Shown one piece after another: positions 38,642 to 50,425 of a DNA stretch of 64,000 nucleotides (position 1 is its first letter; the number at the start of each line of letters is the position of its first letter). The DNA is from Alphaproteobacteria bacterium. Lineage in GTDB: Bacteria > Pseudomonadota > Alphaproteobacteria > Bin65. The translations under genes and the position numbers were made by a program. The notes under the pieces were generated by a model that saw only the letters and a program-made list of their open reading frames with translations, had not been told where the DNA came from and did no database searches. Location: the NCBI GenBank assembly GCA_022819985.1, contig JAJEGH010000008.1, positions 1 through 64,000 on the forward strand, given 5' to 3'.

Positions 38642-39928
38642 CTACGCCAGTCCCGCTCCCGCCATGTCCGCCACGAAGCGCTCGAACAGGTACTGGCTGT
38701 CCTGGGGGCCGGGGCTGGCTTCCGGGTGGTACTGTACGCTGAAGACCGGTTTGCCCTCGACCTTCAGGCCCTCGCAGCCGCCGTCGAACAGGGATTGGTG
38801 GGTCATGGCAACGCCGGCGGGCAGGCTTGCTGCATCGACCTCGAAGCCGTGGTTCTGGCTGGTGATCTCGACCTTGCCGGTCTCCAGGTCCTTGACCGGG
38901 TGATTCGCGCCGCGGTGGCCGTGATGCATCTTGCGCGTCTGCGCGCCGAGCGCCAGGGCAAGCATCTGGTGGCCGAGGCAGATGCCGAAGACCGGCAGAT
39001 CGAACTTCAGCAGCTGCCGGATCACCGGCACGGCATAGGCGCCGGTCGCCGCCGGATCGCCCGGCCCGTTGGACAGGAACACGCCGTCCGGCGCGTGGCG
39101 CAGAATGTCCTCGGCGCTCGCCGTTGCGGGCACGACCGTGACCCGGCAGCCGAGCGCGGCCAGACTGCGCAGGATGTTGCGCTTGGCGCCGAAATCCATC
39201 GCGACGACGTGGAAGCGCGGCGTCTCCTGCCGGCCGTAGCCCTCGCCCCACGCCCAGCCGGTCTCGTTCCAGTCGTAGGTCTGGGTGCAGGAGACCTGCT
39301 TGGCGAGGTCCATGCCCTCCAGCCCCGGCCAGGCCTGGGCGTTGTCGATCAGGTCGCCGACCGGAAAGTCGCCGGCCGGGTCGTGGCGCAGCACGGCATT
39401 CGCCGCGCCGCCGTCGCGCAGCCGCCGGGTCAGGCGCCTCGTGTCGACGCCGGCGACCGCCGGCAGATCGTGGTTCTTCAGCCAGCCGTCGAGATGCTGC
39501 GCGCTGCGGTAGTTGGACGGCTCGGTGATGTCGGCGCGGAACACGCCGCCCAGCGCCGCCGGGGTCGTCGTCTCGATATCCTCGGCATTGGTGCCGACGT
39601 TGCCGATATGCGGGAAGGTGAAGGCGATGATCTGGGCGGCGTAGGACGGGTCGGTGAGGATTTCCTGGTAGCCGGTGAGCGACGTGTTGAAACACAATTC
39701 GCCCAGCACCGTCTTCGCCGCGCCGGCCCCGCGGCCCCAGAATACGCTGCCGTCGTCCAGGAACAGGCCGGCGGTCGCCCATTCGGGACGGGACGGGACG
39801 GGCCCATCCGGACCGGGCCGATCCGGGCCGGGCCGATCCGGGCCGGGCGGGGCCGCATCAATCGTTGCCGCAGGCCCTTCGGGCGGGTCCGCAGCCGCGT
39901 CGGGCGATGGGGACGCCTGCATCGACAA
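38642..39928 (-). CDS. carA: Carbamoyl-phosphate synthase small subunit
   Basis: 428-residue glutamine amidotransferase partner of CarB. Catalytic Cys in VFGICLGHQMLALAL, His/Glu in VQYHPEASPGP, and the conserved N-terminal DGSVFWGRGAGAAKTVLGE and VGTNAED-like region. The first ~48 residues are an unusual Pro-rich leader with PGPDRPGPDRPGPDGP, produced by 15-bp tandem repeats in the DNA; most CarA proteins start close to the DGSVF motif. A later start cannot be excluded but no good ATG is available. Confidence 0.95.
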   Translation of the reverse strand: MSMQASPSPDAAADPPEGPAATIDAAPPGPDRPGPDRPGPDGPVPSRPEWATAGLFLDDGSVFWGRGAGAAKTVLGELCFNTSLTGYQEILTDPSYAAQIIAFTFPHIGNVGTNAEDIETTTPAALGGVFRADITEPSNYRSAQHLDGWLKNHDLPAVAGVDTRRLTRRLRDGGAANAVLRHDPAGDFPVGDLIDNAQAWPGLEGMDLAKQVSCTQTYDWNETGWAWGEGYGRQETPRFHVVAMDFGAKRNILRSLAALGCRVTVVPATASAEDILRHAPDGVFLSNGPGDPAATGAYAVPVIRQLLKFDLPVFGICLGHQMLALALGAQTRKMHHGHRGANHPVKDLETGKVEITSQNHGFEVDAASLPAGVAMTHQSLFDGGCEGLKVEGKPVFSVQYHPEASPGPQDSQYLFERFVADMAGAGLA

Positions 39929-40304
39929 TCCGTTGTCTGGGGCCGTTGTCTGAGGCCGTTTTGCCGGCCGTGGCGGTTGGAAAGGGCCGGCCCGAAGCGT
40001 CCCGGGCGGCGGGCGTTAGGTAGGAAGGGACCGGCTTGCCGGTCAAGCGCAGGCGCTTACATACCCGCATTCGGGCCGGGCCGCATTTCGTCACAGCGGG
40101 CCATTGGAACAAGGCCCGGAACAAGGATGGAATCCGGGATCGGGCGCCGGCGGAATATCCACAGCCGGCATCCGCTCCATTGACTCCGGAGGCCTGTCGA
40201 TGGCATTTCTACGCCCTCTTGACGCGCCGGCGGAGATTGCCGGCGCGCCCGGCATCGGGTTTGGGATGGGCTCTTCGTAACGGGCCGGGACTGGAGACGG
40301 ACAG
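39929..40304. other. Divergent intergenic region carA / yqeY
   Basis: 376 bp with no gene seen. It contains the 9-bp hairpin at 40223-40247 in the likely yqeY leader; promoters for both directions are expected here but no consensus is obvious. Confidence 0.4.
40223..40247. repeat. 9-bp inverted repeat in the yqeY leader
   Basis: CGCGCCGGC (40223-40231), loop GGAGATT, GCCGGCGCG (40239-40247), 57 bp before the yqeY ATG. Role unknown. Confidence 0.5.
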
Positions 40305-40775
40305 ATGGCCGACGCCATGCTGCGCGACCGCATCAAGGCCGAACTCAAAGCAGCGATGAAGGCGAGGGAACAGCGGAAAACCGCAACCCTGCGCCTGATT
40401 TCGGCCGCGCTGAAGGACCGGGACATCGCCGCCCGCGGCAAGGGCGTGCACGACGGCATCGACGAGACCCAGATTCTCGGCATGCTGCAAACCATGGTGA
40501 AGCAGCGCGAGGAGAGCATCGGCCATTACGAGCAGGGCGGCCGGCTCGAACTGGCCGAGCAGGAACGCGAGGAGATCGCGATCATCACCGGCTTCCTGCC
40601 GCCGCGCCTCGACGAGGCCGCGATGGAGGACGCCGTCGGCTCGGTCATGGCCGAACTCGGCGCGGACTCGATCAAGGATATGGGCCGCACCATGGCCGCG
40701 CTGCGCGAGCGCTACGCCGGCCAGATGGATTTCGGCAAGGCGAGCGCGCTGGTAAAATCGCGCCTGGCGCTGTAG
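40305..40775 (+). CDS. yqeY: GatB/YqeY domain-containing protein
   Basis: 156 residues, mainly helical. It begins MADAMLRDRIKAELKAAMKA and has RDIAARGKG, ILGMLQTMVKQREESI and YEQGGRLELAEQEREEI, then the YqeY tail domain ending GQMDFGKASALVKSRLA. Related to the C-terminal domain of GatB but with no amidotransferase partner here. Such genes often sit before dnaG-rpoD, as seen in this window. Confidence 0.92.
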   Translation: MADAMLRDRIKAELKAAMKAREQRKTATLRLISAALKDRDIAARGKGVHDGIDETQILGMLQTMVKQREESIGHYEQGGRLELAEQEREEIAIITGFLPPRLDEAAMEDAVGSVMAELGADSIKDMGRTMAALRERYAGQMDFGKASALVKSRLAL

Positions 40776-40879
40776 CCGCCGCCCCGGACGGCATCGAACT
40801 CCCGCCGGGAACTCCTGCCGGCACCGGAATTCCGAATCGCGGCAAGACGGCCGCCGCTGCATCGTGTTATTCTCGCGGG

Positions 40880-42676
40880 ATGGCGATCACCCCCCAATTC
40901 CTCGACGAACTGCGCAGCCGGGTGCCGGTGTCGGACGTTGTCGGGAAGCGGGTGAAGCTGGCCAGGAAGGGGCGCGAATTCACCGGCCTGTGCCCGTTCC
41001 ACAACGAGAAGACGCCGTCCTTCACCGTCAACGACGACAAGGCCTTCTACCACTGTTTCGGTTGCGGGGCGCATGGCGACGTCATCCGCTTCGTTACCGA
41101 GACCGAGGGCCTGACCTTCCCCGAAGCAGTCGGGAAGCTGGCCGGCATGGCCGGCATGGAAGTGCCGCGGGCGACGCCGGAGGAACGCCAGCGCGCAGAG
41201 CGGGCGAAGAGCCTTCAGGAGGCGTGCGACGCCGCGCTGCGCTTCTTCCGCCGGCGGCTCGAGGGGCCGGACGGGGCGGCGGCGCTGGCCTATTTGCAGC
41301 GGCGCGGCCTGAAGCCGGAAACCATCGAGGCGTTCGGGCTCGGCTGGGCGCCGGAGGGGCGGAGCGCGCTGAAACAGGCGCTGACCGGCGAAGGCTTTCC
41401 GGAAGCCATGCTGGTCGAAGCCGGCCTGCTGATAAAACCGGAGGACGGCGGCGAGAGCTATGACCGCTTCCGCGGCCGGGTGATCTTCCCGATCGCCGAC
41501 CGGCGCGGCCGAGCGATCGCCTTCGGCGGCCGCGCGCTGGGCGATATCCAGCCGAAATACCTCAATTCCCCGGAGACCCCGCTGTTCAACAAGGGCCGGC
41601 TGCTCTATGCGCTGGACAAGGCGCGGCAGGCGGTGCGCGACGGTTCGGACGTTATCGTCACCGAAGGCTACACGGACGTGATCGCGCTCCACCAGGCCGG
41701 CTTCGGCGGCGCCGTCGCGCCGCTCGGCACGGCGCTCACCGAAAGCCAGATCGAGGAGCTGTGGCGCCTCGCGCCGGAGCCGGTGCTGTGCTTCGACGGC
41801 GACGAGGCCGGCCGCCGCGCCGCCGGGCGGGCGCTCGACCGGCTGCTGCCCCGCCTGGTTCCCGGCAGGACGGCGCGCTTCGTTTTCCTGCCGGAGGGCG
41901 AGGATCCGGATTCCTTCGTCAGCCTGTCCGGGCCGGACGCCTTCGGCCGCCTCGTCGAACGCGCGATCCCCGTTTCCGAGGCCCTGTGGCGGCGCGTGGC
42001 GGGAACGCAGACGATCGACTCGCCCGAATTCGCGCTGATCGTGCGGAAGAATATCGAAGCGGCCGTCGCGCAGATGGCCGAACGGGACACGCAGTTCTAC
42101 TACCGGGCGTTCCTCAACAAGCGGCTGTCCTCATTGATCTGGGAGAACCGGGGCAGGAAGCGCAAGGCAAACCTTGTCGAAATGAAATCCGACATCGTTC
42201 CGGAAGAGAATATTGCAAACAAGCAGAAGGCCCTCGTCGCCGCGCTGATCAACCATCCGCATCTCATCCGGAGCCACGGGGAGCGGCTCGTCGAGGCGGA
42301 ATACGTTTCGCCCGAACTGGCCGGTGTGCTCATGGACGCCATCGCGCTGTACGGCGACTCGGAAGGCATGGAGGCCGACGATCTGAAAGAACGGCTGCGG
42401 GCGAAGGGACACGGCGATCTGGTCGGGAAAATCTGCAGCCGGAAAATCTATGAGGTCGCGCGTTTCGCCGATCCGGCCTTCGATCCGGCGTCTGTCGAAC
42501 CGGGCTTCGCAGACGCGCTGCGGCAGTTGGAGCGGAACTTCGCGGCGGCGGAGTTGCAGCAGCGGCTGAAACGCGGCCTGTATCGCGAGGACGATGCGGA
42601 ATTCGCCCGGCTGACCGAGTTCGCCGCCGACATTGCGAGCCGGGCAACCGCCGCGGACGAGGCCGAGCCGGGGTAA
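40880..42676 (+). CDS. dnaG: DNA primase
   Basis: 598-residue replicative primase. The N-terminal zinc-binding domain has GLCPFHNEKTPSF and YHCFGCGAHGD (CHCC ligands). The TOPRIM core shows DVIVTEGYTDVIALHQAGF with the catalytic Glu and VLCFDGDEAGRRAA with DxD, preceded by GRVIFPIADRRGRAIAFGGR. The C-terminal helicase-binding region (from about residue 430) is less conserved. Second gene of the macromolecular-synthesis cluster; 104 bp after yqeY. Confidence 0.97.
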   Translation: MAITPQFLDELRSRVPVSDVVGKRVKLARKGREFTGLCPFHNEKTPSFTVNDDKAFYHCFGCGAHGDVIRFVTETEGLTFPEAVGKLAGMAGMEVPRATPEERQRAERAKSLQEACDAALRFFRRRLEGPDGAAALAYLQRRGLKPETIEAFGLGWAPEGRSALKQALTGEGFPEAMLVEAGLLIKPEDGGESYDRFRGRVIFPIADRRGRAIAFGGRALGDIQPKYLNSPETPLFNKGRLLYALDKARQAVRDGSDVIVTEGYTDVIALHQAGFGGAVAPLGTALTESQIEELWRLAPEPVLCFDGDEAGRRAAGRALDRLLPRLVPGRTARFVFLPEGEDPDSFVSLSGPDAFGRLVERAIPVSEALWRRVAGTQTIDSPEFALIVRKNIEAAVAQMAERDTQFYYRAFLNKRLSSLIWENRGRKRKANLVEMKSDIVPEENIANKQKALVAALINHPHLIRSHGERLVEAEYVSPELAGVLMDAIALYGDSEGMEADDLKERLRAKGHGDLVGKICSRKIYEVARFADPAFDPASVEPGFADALRQLERNFAAAELQQRLKRGLYREDDAEFARLTEFAADIASRATAADEAEPG

Positions 42677-42764
42677 CGCGGCCCCCATGCCTTGCCGCGG
42701 GCTTGTTGTCCGCGGGAAGGGGGCTATATCTCGGCGAGTCGCATGGGCGCGTCCGGGACTGCCG

Positions 42765-42803
42765 GTCCGGATTTCAGGTCCGGGTTTCAGGTTCGGGTTT
42801 CAG
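42765..42803. repeat. Three tandem 13-bp repeats upstream of rpoD
   Basis: GTCCGGATTTCAG (42765-42777), GTCCGGGTTTCAG (42778-42790), GTTCGGGTTTCAG (42791-42803). They lie in the 275-bp gap between dnaG and rpoD, about 150 bp before the rpoD ATG, so a regulatory role is possible. Confidence 0.8.
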
Positions 42804-42951
42804 GCCGGGACGCTTCGGGGAAAAGGCGACGTTTGCGGGAGGCGCGCGGGACGGTCCGGCGATATGGCGCCGGCTCTGCGGAAACCGCAACGGATAATCG
42901 ATTCGTGCGCGCCGGAGCGCCCGCGCCGCGCGAAGCTGGGGACGGAGCTAC

Positions 42952-45291
<2,340 letters not shown>

Positions 45292-45344
45292 ATATTTGGG
45301 CACTAAAGTAATTGCGATTAACGGAATCTGTTGTGAGTAAAGAA

Positions 45345-46445
45345 ATGCGATTTGCGACACAAGTAATATTCCGCAGAATCACCGGAGCTGATTTTTTCAA
45401 TATTTACAAAGCTCCCGGCACCGACGCTCGCGGCGGCGGCCAATCTTACATCGATATCGACACTTCTGGGATATCACTTAACTCGTGGTACGACCTCTTT
45501 AGCCCCGTTGTACCTGAAATGAAGACAAATAATTTCCCGGCGTGGACAGTAAAAGTTGCAAGTATTGGGCTAGGCATGGAGCAAGAAGTCACGATTGGAC
45601 AACGCCGACAAACGAGCGTCAGCATCAGGTCTCAAAAATTACTTAGCCGCCGCTCAAATCGAATACATTCGTGGCACCCACAACATGGGGGATTCCCCGC
45701 ACCCGTAAATCCTCCCAATTCTAGTCACGACACGGAAGTCAAACTACTAATCGATGGCCTTGTCGTGTATTTTGTTCGAGACAATACAGGCAAAATCTGG
45801 GCAGGATGGTTCAAGCAAAATACTCCAAAGTCAAATTGGGTTGTTGATAAGAGACTTCGGCAAATGTTCGATGCAAGCAGAGGTGAAGGCAATATTGAAT
45901 TAGAACCGGGTATTCCTTTCGACACAACCAACAGCGATTGGCCGTTTCAAAAAACGCCAAAATCTAACGACTCATCCAAGAAAAAGAATACTTACGCAGC
46001 AAAATCGAAAGTAAGCGAAGAAAAGGGATTGTCTGCTTTCTTTGACGACGACGTAACGGATGGCGCCGAACCAAAGGTGCAAGAGGCGATTCGAAAAATT
46101 CGAAAGAGAAATACAAAGGCCGTGAAAAAATTGAAAAGTCTATATAACGGTAAGTGTCAAATTACCGGAAAGAAATATGTGTTCAAAAAGGCCGATGGAA
46201 CGCCATATGTTGAAGCACATCATCTTGTTCCGTTGGGCGTAGGAGGGGCTGATTCGCCTGCTAATTTGATTATAATTAGTGCACATATGCATCGAATGCT
46301 ACACTACGCTACTGTGTCGACCATTGATTTGACAAAAATAAAAGAAAACAAACTCAATATAAAAATTAACGGCAAATCACACACAGTCACTTGGCATCCA
46401 AAACACGCGGAGTTAGTGTCCAGAATTTCGACCAAAAAATACTAA
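45345..46445 (+). CDS. HNH endonuclease, candidate restriction enzyme
   Basis: About 366 residues from ATG 45345 (GTG 45333 and TTG 45312 are alternatives). The C-terminal HNH nuclease shows NGKCQITGKKYVF, then YVEAHHLVPLGVGGADSP, NLIIISAHMHRMLHY. There is no CxxC zinc knuckle. The N-terminal ~230 residues (ITGADFFNIYKAPGTDARGG...) match no family I recognise and probably read the DNA site. Strongly AT-rich, unlike flanking genes, so acquired. It converges on the adenine methyltransferase gene with a 4-bp overlap at the 3' ends, which supports a restriction role. Confidence 0.8.
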   Translation: MRFATQVIFRRITGADFFNIYKAPGTDARGGGQSYIDIDTSGISLNSWYDLFSPVVPEMKTNNFPAWTVKVASIGLGMEQEVTIGQRRQTSVSIRSQKLLSRRSNRIHSWHPQHGGFPAPVNPPNSSHDTEVKLLIDGLVVYFVRDNTGKIWAGWFKQNTPKSNWVVDKRLRQMFDASRGEGNIELEPGIPFDTTNSDWPFQKTPKSNDSSKKKNTYAAKSKVSEEKGLSAFFDDDVTDGAEPKVQEAIRKIRKRNTKAVKKLKSLYNGKCQITGKKYVFKKADGTPYVEAHHLVPLGVGGADSPANLIIISAHMHRMLHYATVSTIDLTKIKENKLNIKINGKSHTVTWHPKHAELVSRISTKKY

Positions 46446-47473
46446 TGCTTCTTCAAAATAAACAAGTATTCGTTTAGAAAGCGCTTGAGCGGACTATTGT
46501 TGCTTCGAAAACGCTGAAATGGCAGCGCAATAGTTGACACTGAACCAAACACTGAAAGAAGGTTCTCCAAATTTTCTTTCTGCAAAAGACCATCTTCGCT
46601 GTAACTGATAGCAAATTTATCGCAATTCATTTCCGAAATAATTTTATTAAACGAATCTTTAATTCTTGTTTTTGTGCAAAAATTTGAATACTGATCCCGC
46701 CACGGTCGTAGACCGCTTATTCCAACTGCCTCTGGCTCATCACCGCGCGCGACGGTTTCGATGATGTGGTAATTTGCAGCATATTGCCGTTTCATATATG
46801 GAGGATCGATGTAGCAGAGATCGGCCTCAATTTGTGGCGCTACATCTTCTGCCCTACCTTGAATGACAGTGTGATCAGTACTAAATCCGCGGATAAAATT
46901 TGTCGGCTCCAGTCGCAATCTATTGAGAGCACCATTACTCCACTTCGAGCGGAAATGTCCATATGTTCCTGCTATATTGGCGACCCGGTTTATCGCTAAT
47001 ATCAGATCATGGCGTAATAATGAATTTTCTTTCTCAGAAATTTTCCCAGAAGTGTACCAGGAATTAATTTTGCTGTTTATCGCATCGATCAATGCGGCAT
47101 TCTCTGCTGTAAAATACATTCTAGGCGGACTGCCAGAGAGTGGCCTTCCCGCTGGCGAGTATTCTCGAAAGAAAAATAAGGAGGTTGGTGGCAGTGTTTC
47201 CAGATATGCCAGCACATCAAAATAGCTTCCGATCTGAAGTTGTTCAAAACCTGGGGCTTCGCTAAACTGTAGTCGAACTCTTGCATGATGCGCCGCGTAA
47301 GTCATTAAATCAACGGCGATAACTTTAAATCCCGCTGTACGAAGGGCTTCCGACACACTTGCTGTGCCACACATTAAGTCGACGACAGTACCACCAGATG
47401 GCGCAAGCGCTTTCAGTTGGTTCAAAATCGCGGGTAAAAGCCGTGTCTTATTTCCGATATATCGGTATGACAT
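46442..47473 (-). CDS. DNA adenine methyltransferase, D12 class
   Basis: 343-residue N6-adenine methylase. Motif X YRYIGNKTRLLPAILNQL at the start, motif I VVDLMCGTASVSEALRTAGF (AdoMet), and motif IV CYIDPPYMKRQYAANYH (DPPY). This alpha/D12 order is that of Dam-like and type II methylases. The target site cannot be read. It lies 2 bp after the second methylase gene, so the pair is an operon facing the HNH gene. Confidence 0.9.
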   Translation of the reverse strand: MSYRYIGNKTRLLPAILNQLKALAPSGGTVVDLMCGTASVSEALRTAGFKVIAVDLMTYAAHHARVRLQFSEAPGFEQLQIGSYFDVLAYLETLPPTSLFFFREYSPAGRPLSGSPPRMYFTAENAALIDAINSKINSWYTSGKISEKENSLLRHDLILAINRVANIAGTYGHFRSKWSNGALNRLRLEPTNFIRGFSTDHTVIQGRAEDVAPQIEADLCYIDPPYMKRQYAANYHIIETVARGDEPEAVGISGLRPWRDQYSNFCTKTRIKDSFNKIISEMNCDKFAISYSEDGLLQKENLENLLSVFGSVSTIALPFQRFRSNNSPLKRFLNEYLFILKKH

Positions 47474-47475
47474 GG

Positions 47476-49176
47476 TTACACGATAATTGGCTTCAACATT
47501 GTAGGAGAGCTAAGCCTAAGCGTTCGAATAGGCTCAAGAGCTTGGGCATCATCTAGCACCTTCAATACCCAATCGCAATCAGACTCGTCAAGCCCGAATA
47601 GTCCGGCAACCAACCGTTCAACAAAAAGGTCTGCGTCAAGAGTGGATGATGCCGCACGTTGTTTTACCGCTTTCGCAATGGCGATGGCTTGATTCCATTG
47701 CCATGTATTTTCTTGAATGTTCGGAACCGGCAATTCTGAAATAATGCGCTGAGTCAAATAGGGGTGTGAGCGCCACTCATTTTCTCCTCGCTTCTTAAGA
47801 TGATATGCCAACATTACTCTCGAACACAAAACGCCAAGAAAATAGTCGAGCAAAAACACCGGAGCGTTAGCACGTTTCATTCGATATAGAAACACTACCT
47901 GATTCGTCAGTGCTCCGGACTCATCGATTGCGGCCTTAATGCCCACTCCCGTTTTTCTTACGAGAATTTTCCGATGACTAAATGTGCTTTCCGATTTGTA
48001 ATTTATACCATCGACATCTGCACGGATCAAGCGTGAAGGTGTCGCCAAGTATCTGTCCACATCTTCTCCAACGATTAATGGCTTCCAATTACTCGATACG
48101 CGCCCATCTTTGACTACAATTGAATCGGCCTTAGCCGTCTCAGAAAAGAAACGGTGATTGCATGAAGGGCAATACACCAACCTAACGCTCTTCGGCTGAG
48201 GTTGAGCCTTTGAGCAGTTCGGGCAATAGATAACATTACCAGACTTGGACAATTCTACACCGCGGCTGGATGTCAGCCAGCCCGTCCAACCATCAACATG
48301 TCGCTCAATAAGAGAAATTCTTGGCGTTTCGTTCTCGGAAAGATCGATATCAAACCGTTTGTGTAGATCATTTTGAAAGCGGCTTTGATATACAAAATGG
48401 ACTAGTGCTTTTTCCGCATCCTCAAATGTATGGCTACCGTCTTGGATTGAATTTCTCCAATTTTTGTTCAATCGCATACAACCAACCTTGGTATATTGAT
48501 CTGGAGGAGAATTCTCGATCGCTAAGACGACCGTGCCGCGATACACGTTATCAAAAAAGCCTTCTCCTAACCGAGCAATAAGGCGAAGCCTAACTTTAGA
48601 GCACAGTAATGCTCGAAGTGGTTTGTGCTCCGGCTGGAAGATAGAATCCGGCACTATCAGAACAATTCCACCCCCTCTACGCGTTATCTTTAATGCCAAT
48701 TCAATGAAAATTTCAAAACTGTCGAATTGGCCTTGAGCCAGTGTGAAGCCCAACCCTCTAAGTTCAGCAGGGGATTGATTGAGGTGGGCGCCCCACGGCG
48801 GATTCGCTATAACTCCTATCGGTTCCCTACCATCGAGGAGACGTGCCCACCCGTCCAAAATGTCTGGTTCGTCGTTCGGCTGAAGAGCATCACCGCATAT
48901 AAGATTTGCAGCTCCCTCAAGATTATCAGAAGCCTTCCTTATTGCATCTACGTCAAAGTCCAACCCAGTCAAACTATATCTTCTGGACGATTTTCGTACA
49001 ACCTGAAGAAGAGCTCCGTCGCCGCAAGCTGGATCCACAATATTCCCTTCATCAAACTGGGAAAGTAGTTTGAACAAGAGTGAGCCAGCCCATTCAGATA
49101 GTACTGGAGGGGTATAAAACGCTCCCAAATTTGCAGCGTGCGTAACGACTTTTCTCTTTTTTCTTCTCATGCTCAT
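47476..49176 (-). CDS. N6-adenine DNA methyltransferase, gamma (TaqI-like) class
   Basis: About 566 residues from MSMRRKKRKVV; an upstream ATG at 49248 would add a poor leader. Motif I NIVDPACGDGALLQVV, motif IV IGVIANPPWGAHLN. The C-terminal half is a target-recognition region with a four-Cys zinc ribbon (CPNCSKAQ and YCPSCNHRF) and GGGIVLIVPDSIF earlier. FYTPPVLSEWA before motif I is typical of the family. Two methylases of different class with one nuclease suggests an asymmetric recognition sequence, one enzyme per strand. Confidence 0.88.
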   Translation of the reverse strand: MSMRRKKRKVVTHAANLGAFYTPPVLSEWAGSLLFKLLSQFDEGNIVDPACGDGALLQVVRKSSRRYSLTGLDFDVDAIRKASDNLEGAANLICGDALQPNDEPDILDGWARLLDGREPIGVIANPPWGAHLNQSPAELRGLGFTLAQGQFDSFEIFIELALKITRRGGGIVLIVPDSIFQPEHKPLRALLCSKVRLRLIARLGEGFFDNVYRGTVVLAIENSPPDQYTKVGCMRLNKNWRNSIQDGSHTFEDAEKALVHFVYQSRFQNDLHKRFDIDLSENETPRISLIERHVDGWTGWLTSSRGVELSKSGNVIYCPNCSKAQPQPKSVRLVYCPSCNHRFFSETAKADSIVVKDGRVSSNWKPLIVGEDVDRYLATPSRLIRADVDGINYKSESTFSHRKILVRKTGVGIKAAIDESGALTNQVVFLYRMKRANAPVFLLDYFLGVLCSRVMLAYHLKKRGENEWRSHPYLTQRIISELPVPNIQENTWQWNQAIAIAKAVKQRAASSTLDADLFVERLVAGLFGLDESDCDWVLKVLDDAQALEPIRTLRLSSPTMLKPIIV

Positions 49177-49375
49177 AGCGTAAAGCAGCAGTGCGACAGG
49201 TTCGACTTTGTAAGCACCAAGGCACCGCGCCCGACGGTGTCGGAACAAAAACGGAATAATTCAAGCTGACCGCCATCGTCAACCCCAAATCGAACTGGTG
49301 GTGCCGCCGATGTTGGCTCCGCTCGCCGGTTGGCGTATTGCTGTCGCGTGACGGAACGCGGCGAAGGAGGGCGCC

Positions 49376-50425
49376 ATGATGCAGGAGCGGATCGAGGCGA
49401 AGTGGATCCGGGCGTTCGAGACCGTGTTCGGCCTGTGCGCGGTCGAACCCGGCGATGCGGTCGCCATTCTGTCGGAGAGCCAGTCGCGCGGCATCAACGT
49501 GCAGCTCGCCGAACTGGCGCTGAGCGCGATGGGCGCGCGGCCCTTCCATATCGTGCTGCCGACGCCGCCGCAGTCCGCCCCCGTGCCGGTGCGCTCGACC
49601 GGGGCAAGCGACGCGGTGCAGGGGCTCGCGCCGGCGATCGAGGCGCTCGGCGCGTCGGCCCTGTTCGTCGACTGCACCGTCGAGGGCATGCTGCACGCGC
49701 CGGAACTGCCGGAAATCCTCGGCAAGGGCGCGCGCGGCCTGATGATCTCCAACGAGCATCCCGAAGCCCTGGAGCGGCTGGCGCCCGACGCCGACCTCGA
49801 AGGCCGGGTCAAGACCGGGATCAAGATGCTGCGCGCGGCCTCGGAAATGCGCGTTGTTTCGGACGCCGGGACCGACCTTACGATCCGCGTGGCGGGCGCG
49901 GCGGCGGGCGGCGGCTGGGGCTTCACGAAACGGCCCGGCACCATGACCCACTGGCCCGGCGGCCTGTGCCTGTGCTTCCCGGCGTCCGGCAGCGTGAACG
50001 GGCGGCTGGTGCTCGACCGGGGCGACGTCAACCTGACGCTCAAGCGCTATATGGAAGCGCCGGTGACGCTGACCATCGAGGACGATTACGTCACCGACAT
50101 CGCCGGCGACAATCTCGATGCCGACCTGTTCCGCGCCTATATCGAAGCCTGGGGCGACCGCGAGGCCTATGCCGTCAGCCATGTCGGCTGGGGCATGAAC
50201 CCGGCGGCGCGCTGGGAATCGATGGCGCTCTACGACAAGACGGATTTCAACGGCACGGAGCTGCGCGCCTTCGCCGGCAATTTCCTCTATTCGACCGGGG
50301 CGAACGAAGTGGCGGGGCGGCACACCCTCGGCCATTTCGACCTGCCGCTGCGCCACTGCACGGTAATGCTGGACGGCCGGACGGTCGTCGACCGGGGTGT
50401 TTTGCAGGGCGACCTCGCTGCATGA
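49376..50425 (+). CDS. NicX-like 2,5-dihydroxypyridine 5,6-dioxygenase family protein
   Basis: 349-residue metallo-protein of the M29-aminopeptidase-like fold that includes NicX, which opens the 2,5-dihydroxypyridine ring using Fe(II) and O2. Close matches to NicX blocks as I recall them: THWPGGLCLCFP, SHVGWGMNPAARW, RAFAGNFLYSTGANEVAG and GHFDLPLRH; the His of SHVGWG and the His/Asp of GHFD correspond to the NicX iron ligands. Whether the substrate is dihydroxypyridine or another ring is unknown. ATG overlap (ATGA) with the next gene shows coupling. Confidence 0.82.
   Translation: MMQERIEAKWIRAFETVFGLCAVEPGDAVAILSESQSRGINVQLAELALSAMGARPFHIVLPTPPQSAPVPVRSTGASDAVQGLAPAIEALGASALFVDCTVEGMLHAPELPEILGKGARGLMISNEHPEALERLAPDADLEGRVKTGIKMLRAASEMRVVSDAGTDLTIRVAGAAAGGGWGFTKRPGTMTHWPGGLCLCFPASGSVNGRLVLDRGDVNLTLKRYMEAPVTLTIEDDYVTDIAGDNLDADLFRAYIEAWGDREAYAVSHVGWGMNPAARWESMALYDKTDFNGTELRAFAGNFLYSTGANEVAGRHTLGHFDLPLRHCTVMLDGRTVVDRGVLQGDLAA

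Noticed and set aside
46442-47473. Housekeeping Dam or CcrM methylase
   Set aside because: AT-rich composition, an adjacent second methylase and a convergent HNH nuclease indicate a restriction-linked enzyme.
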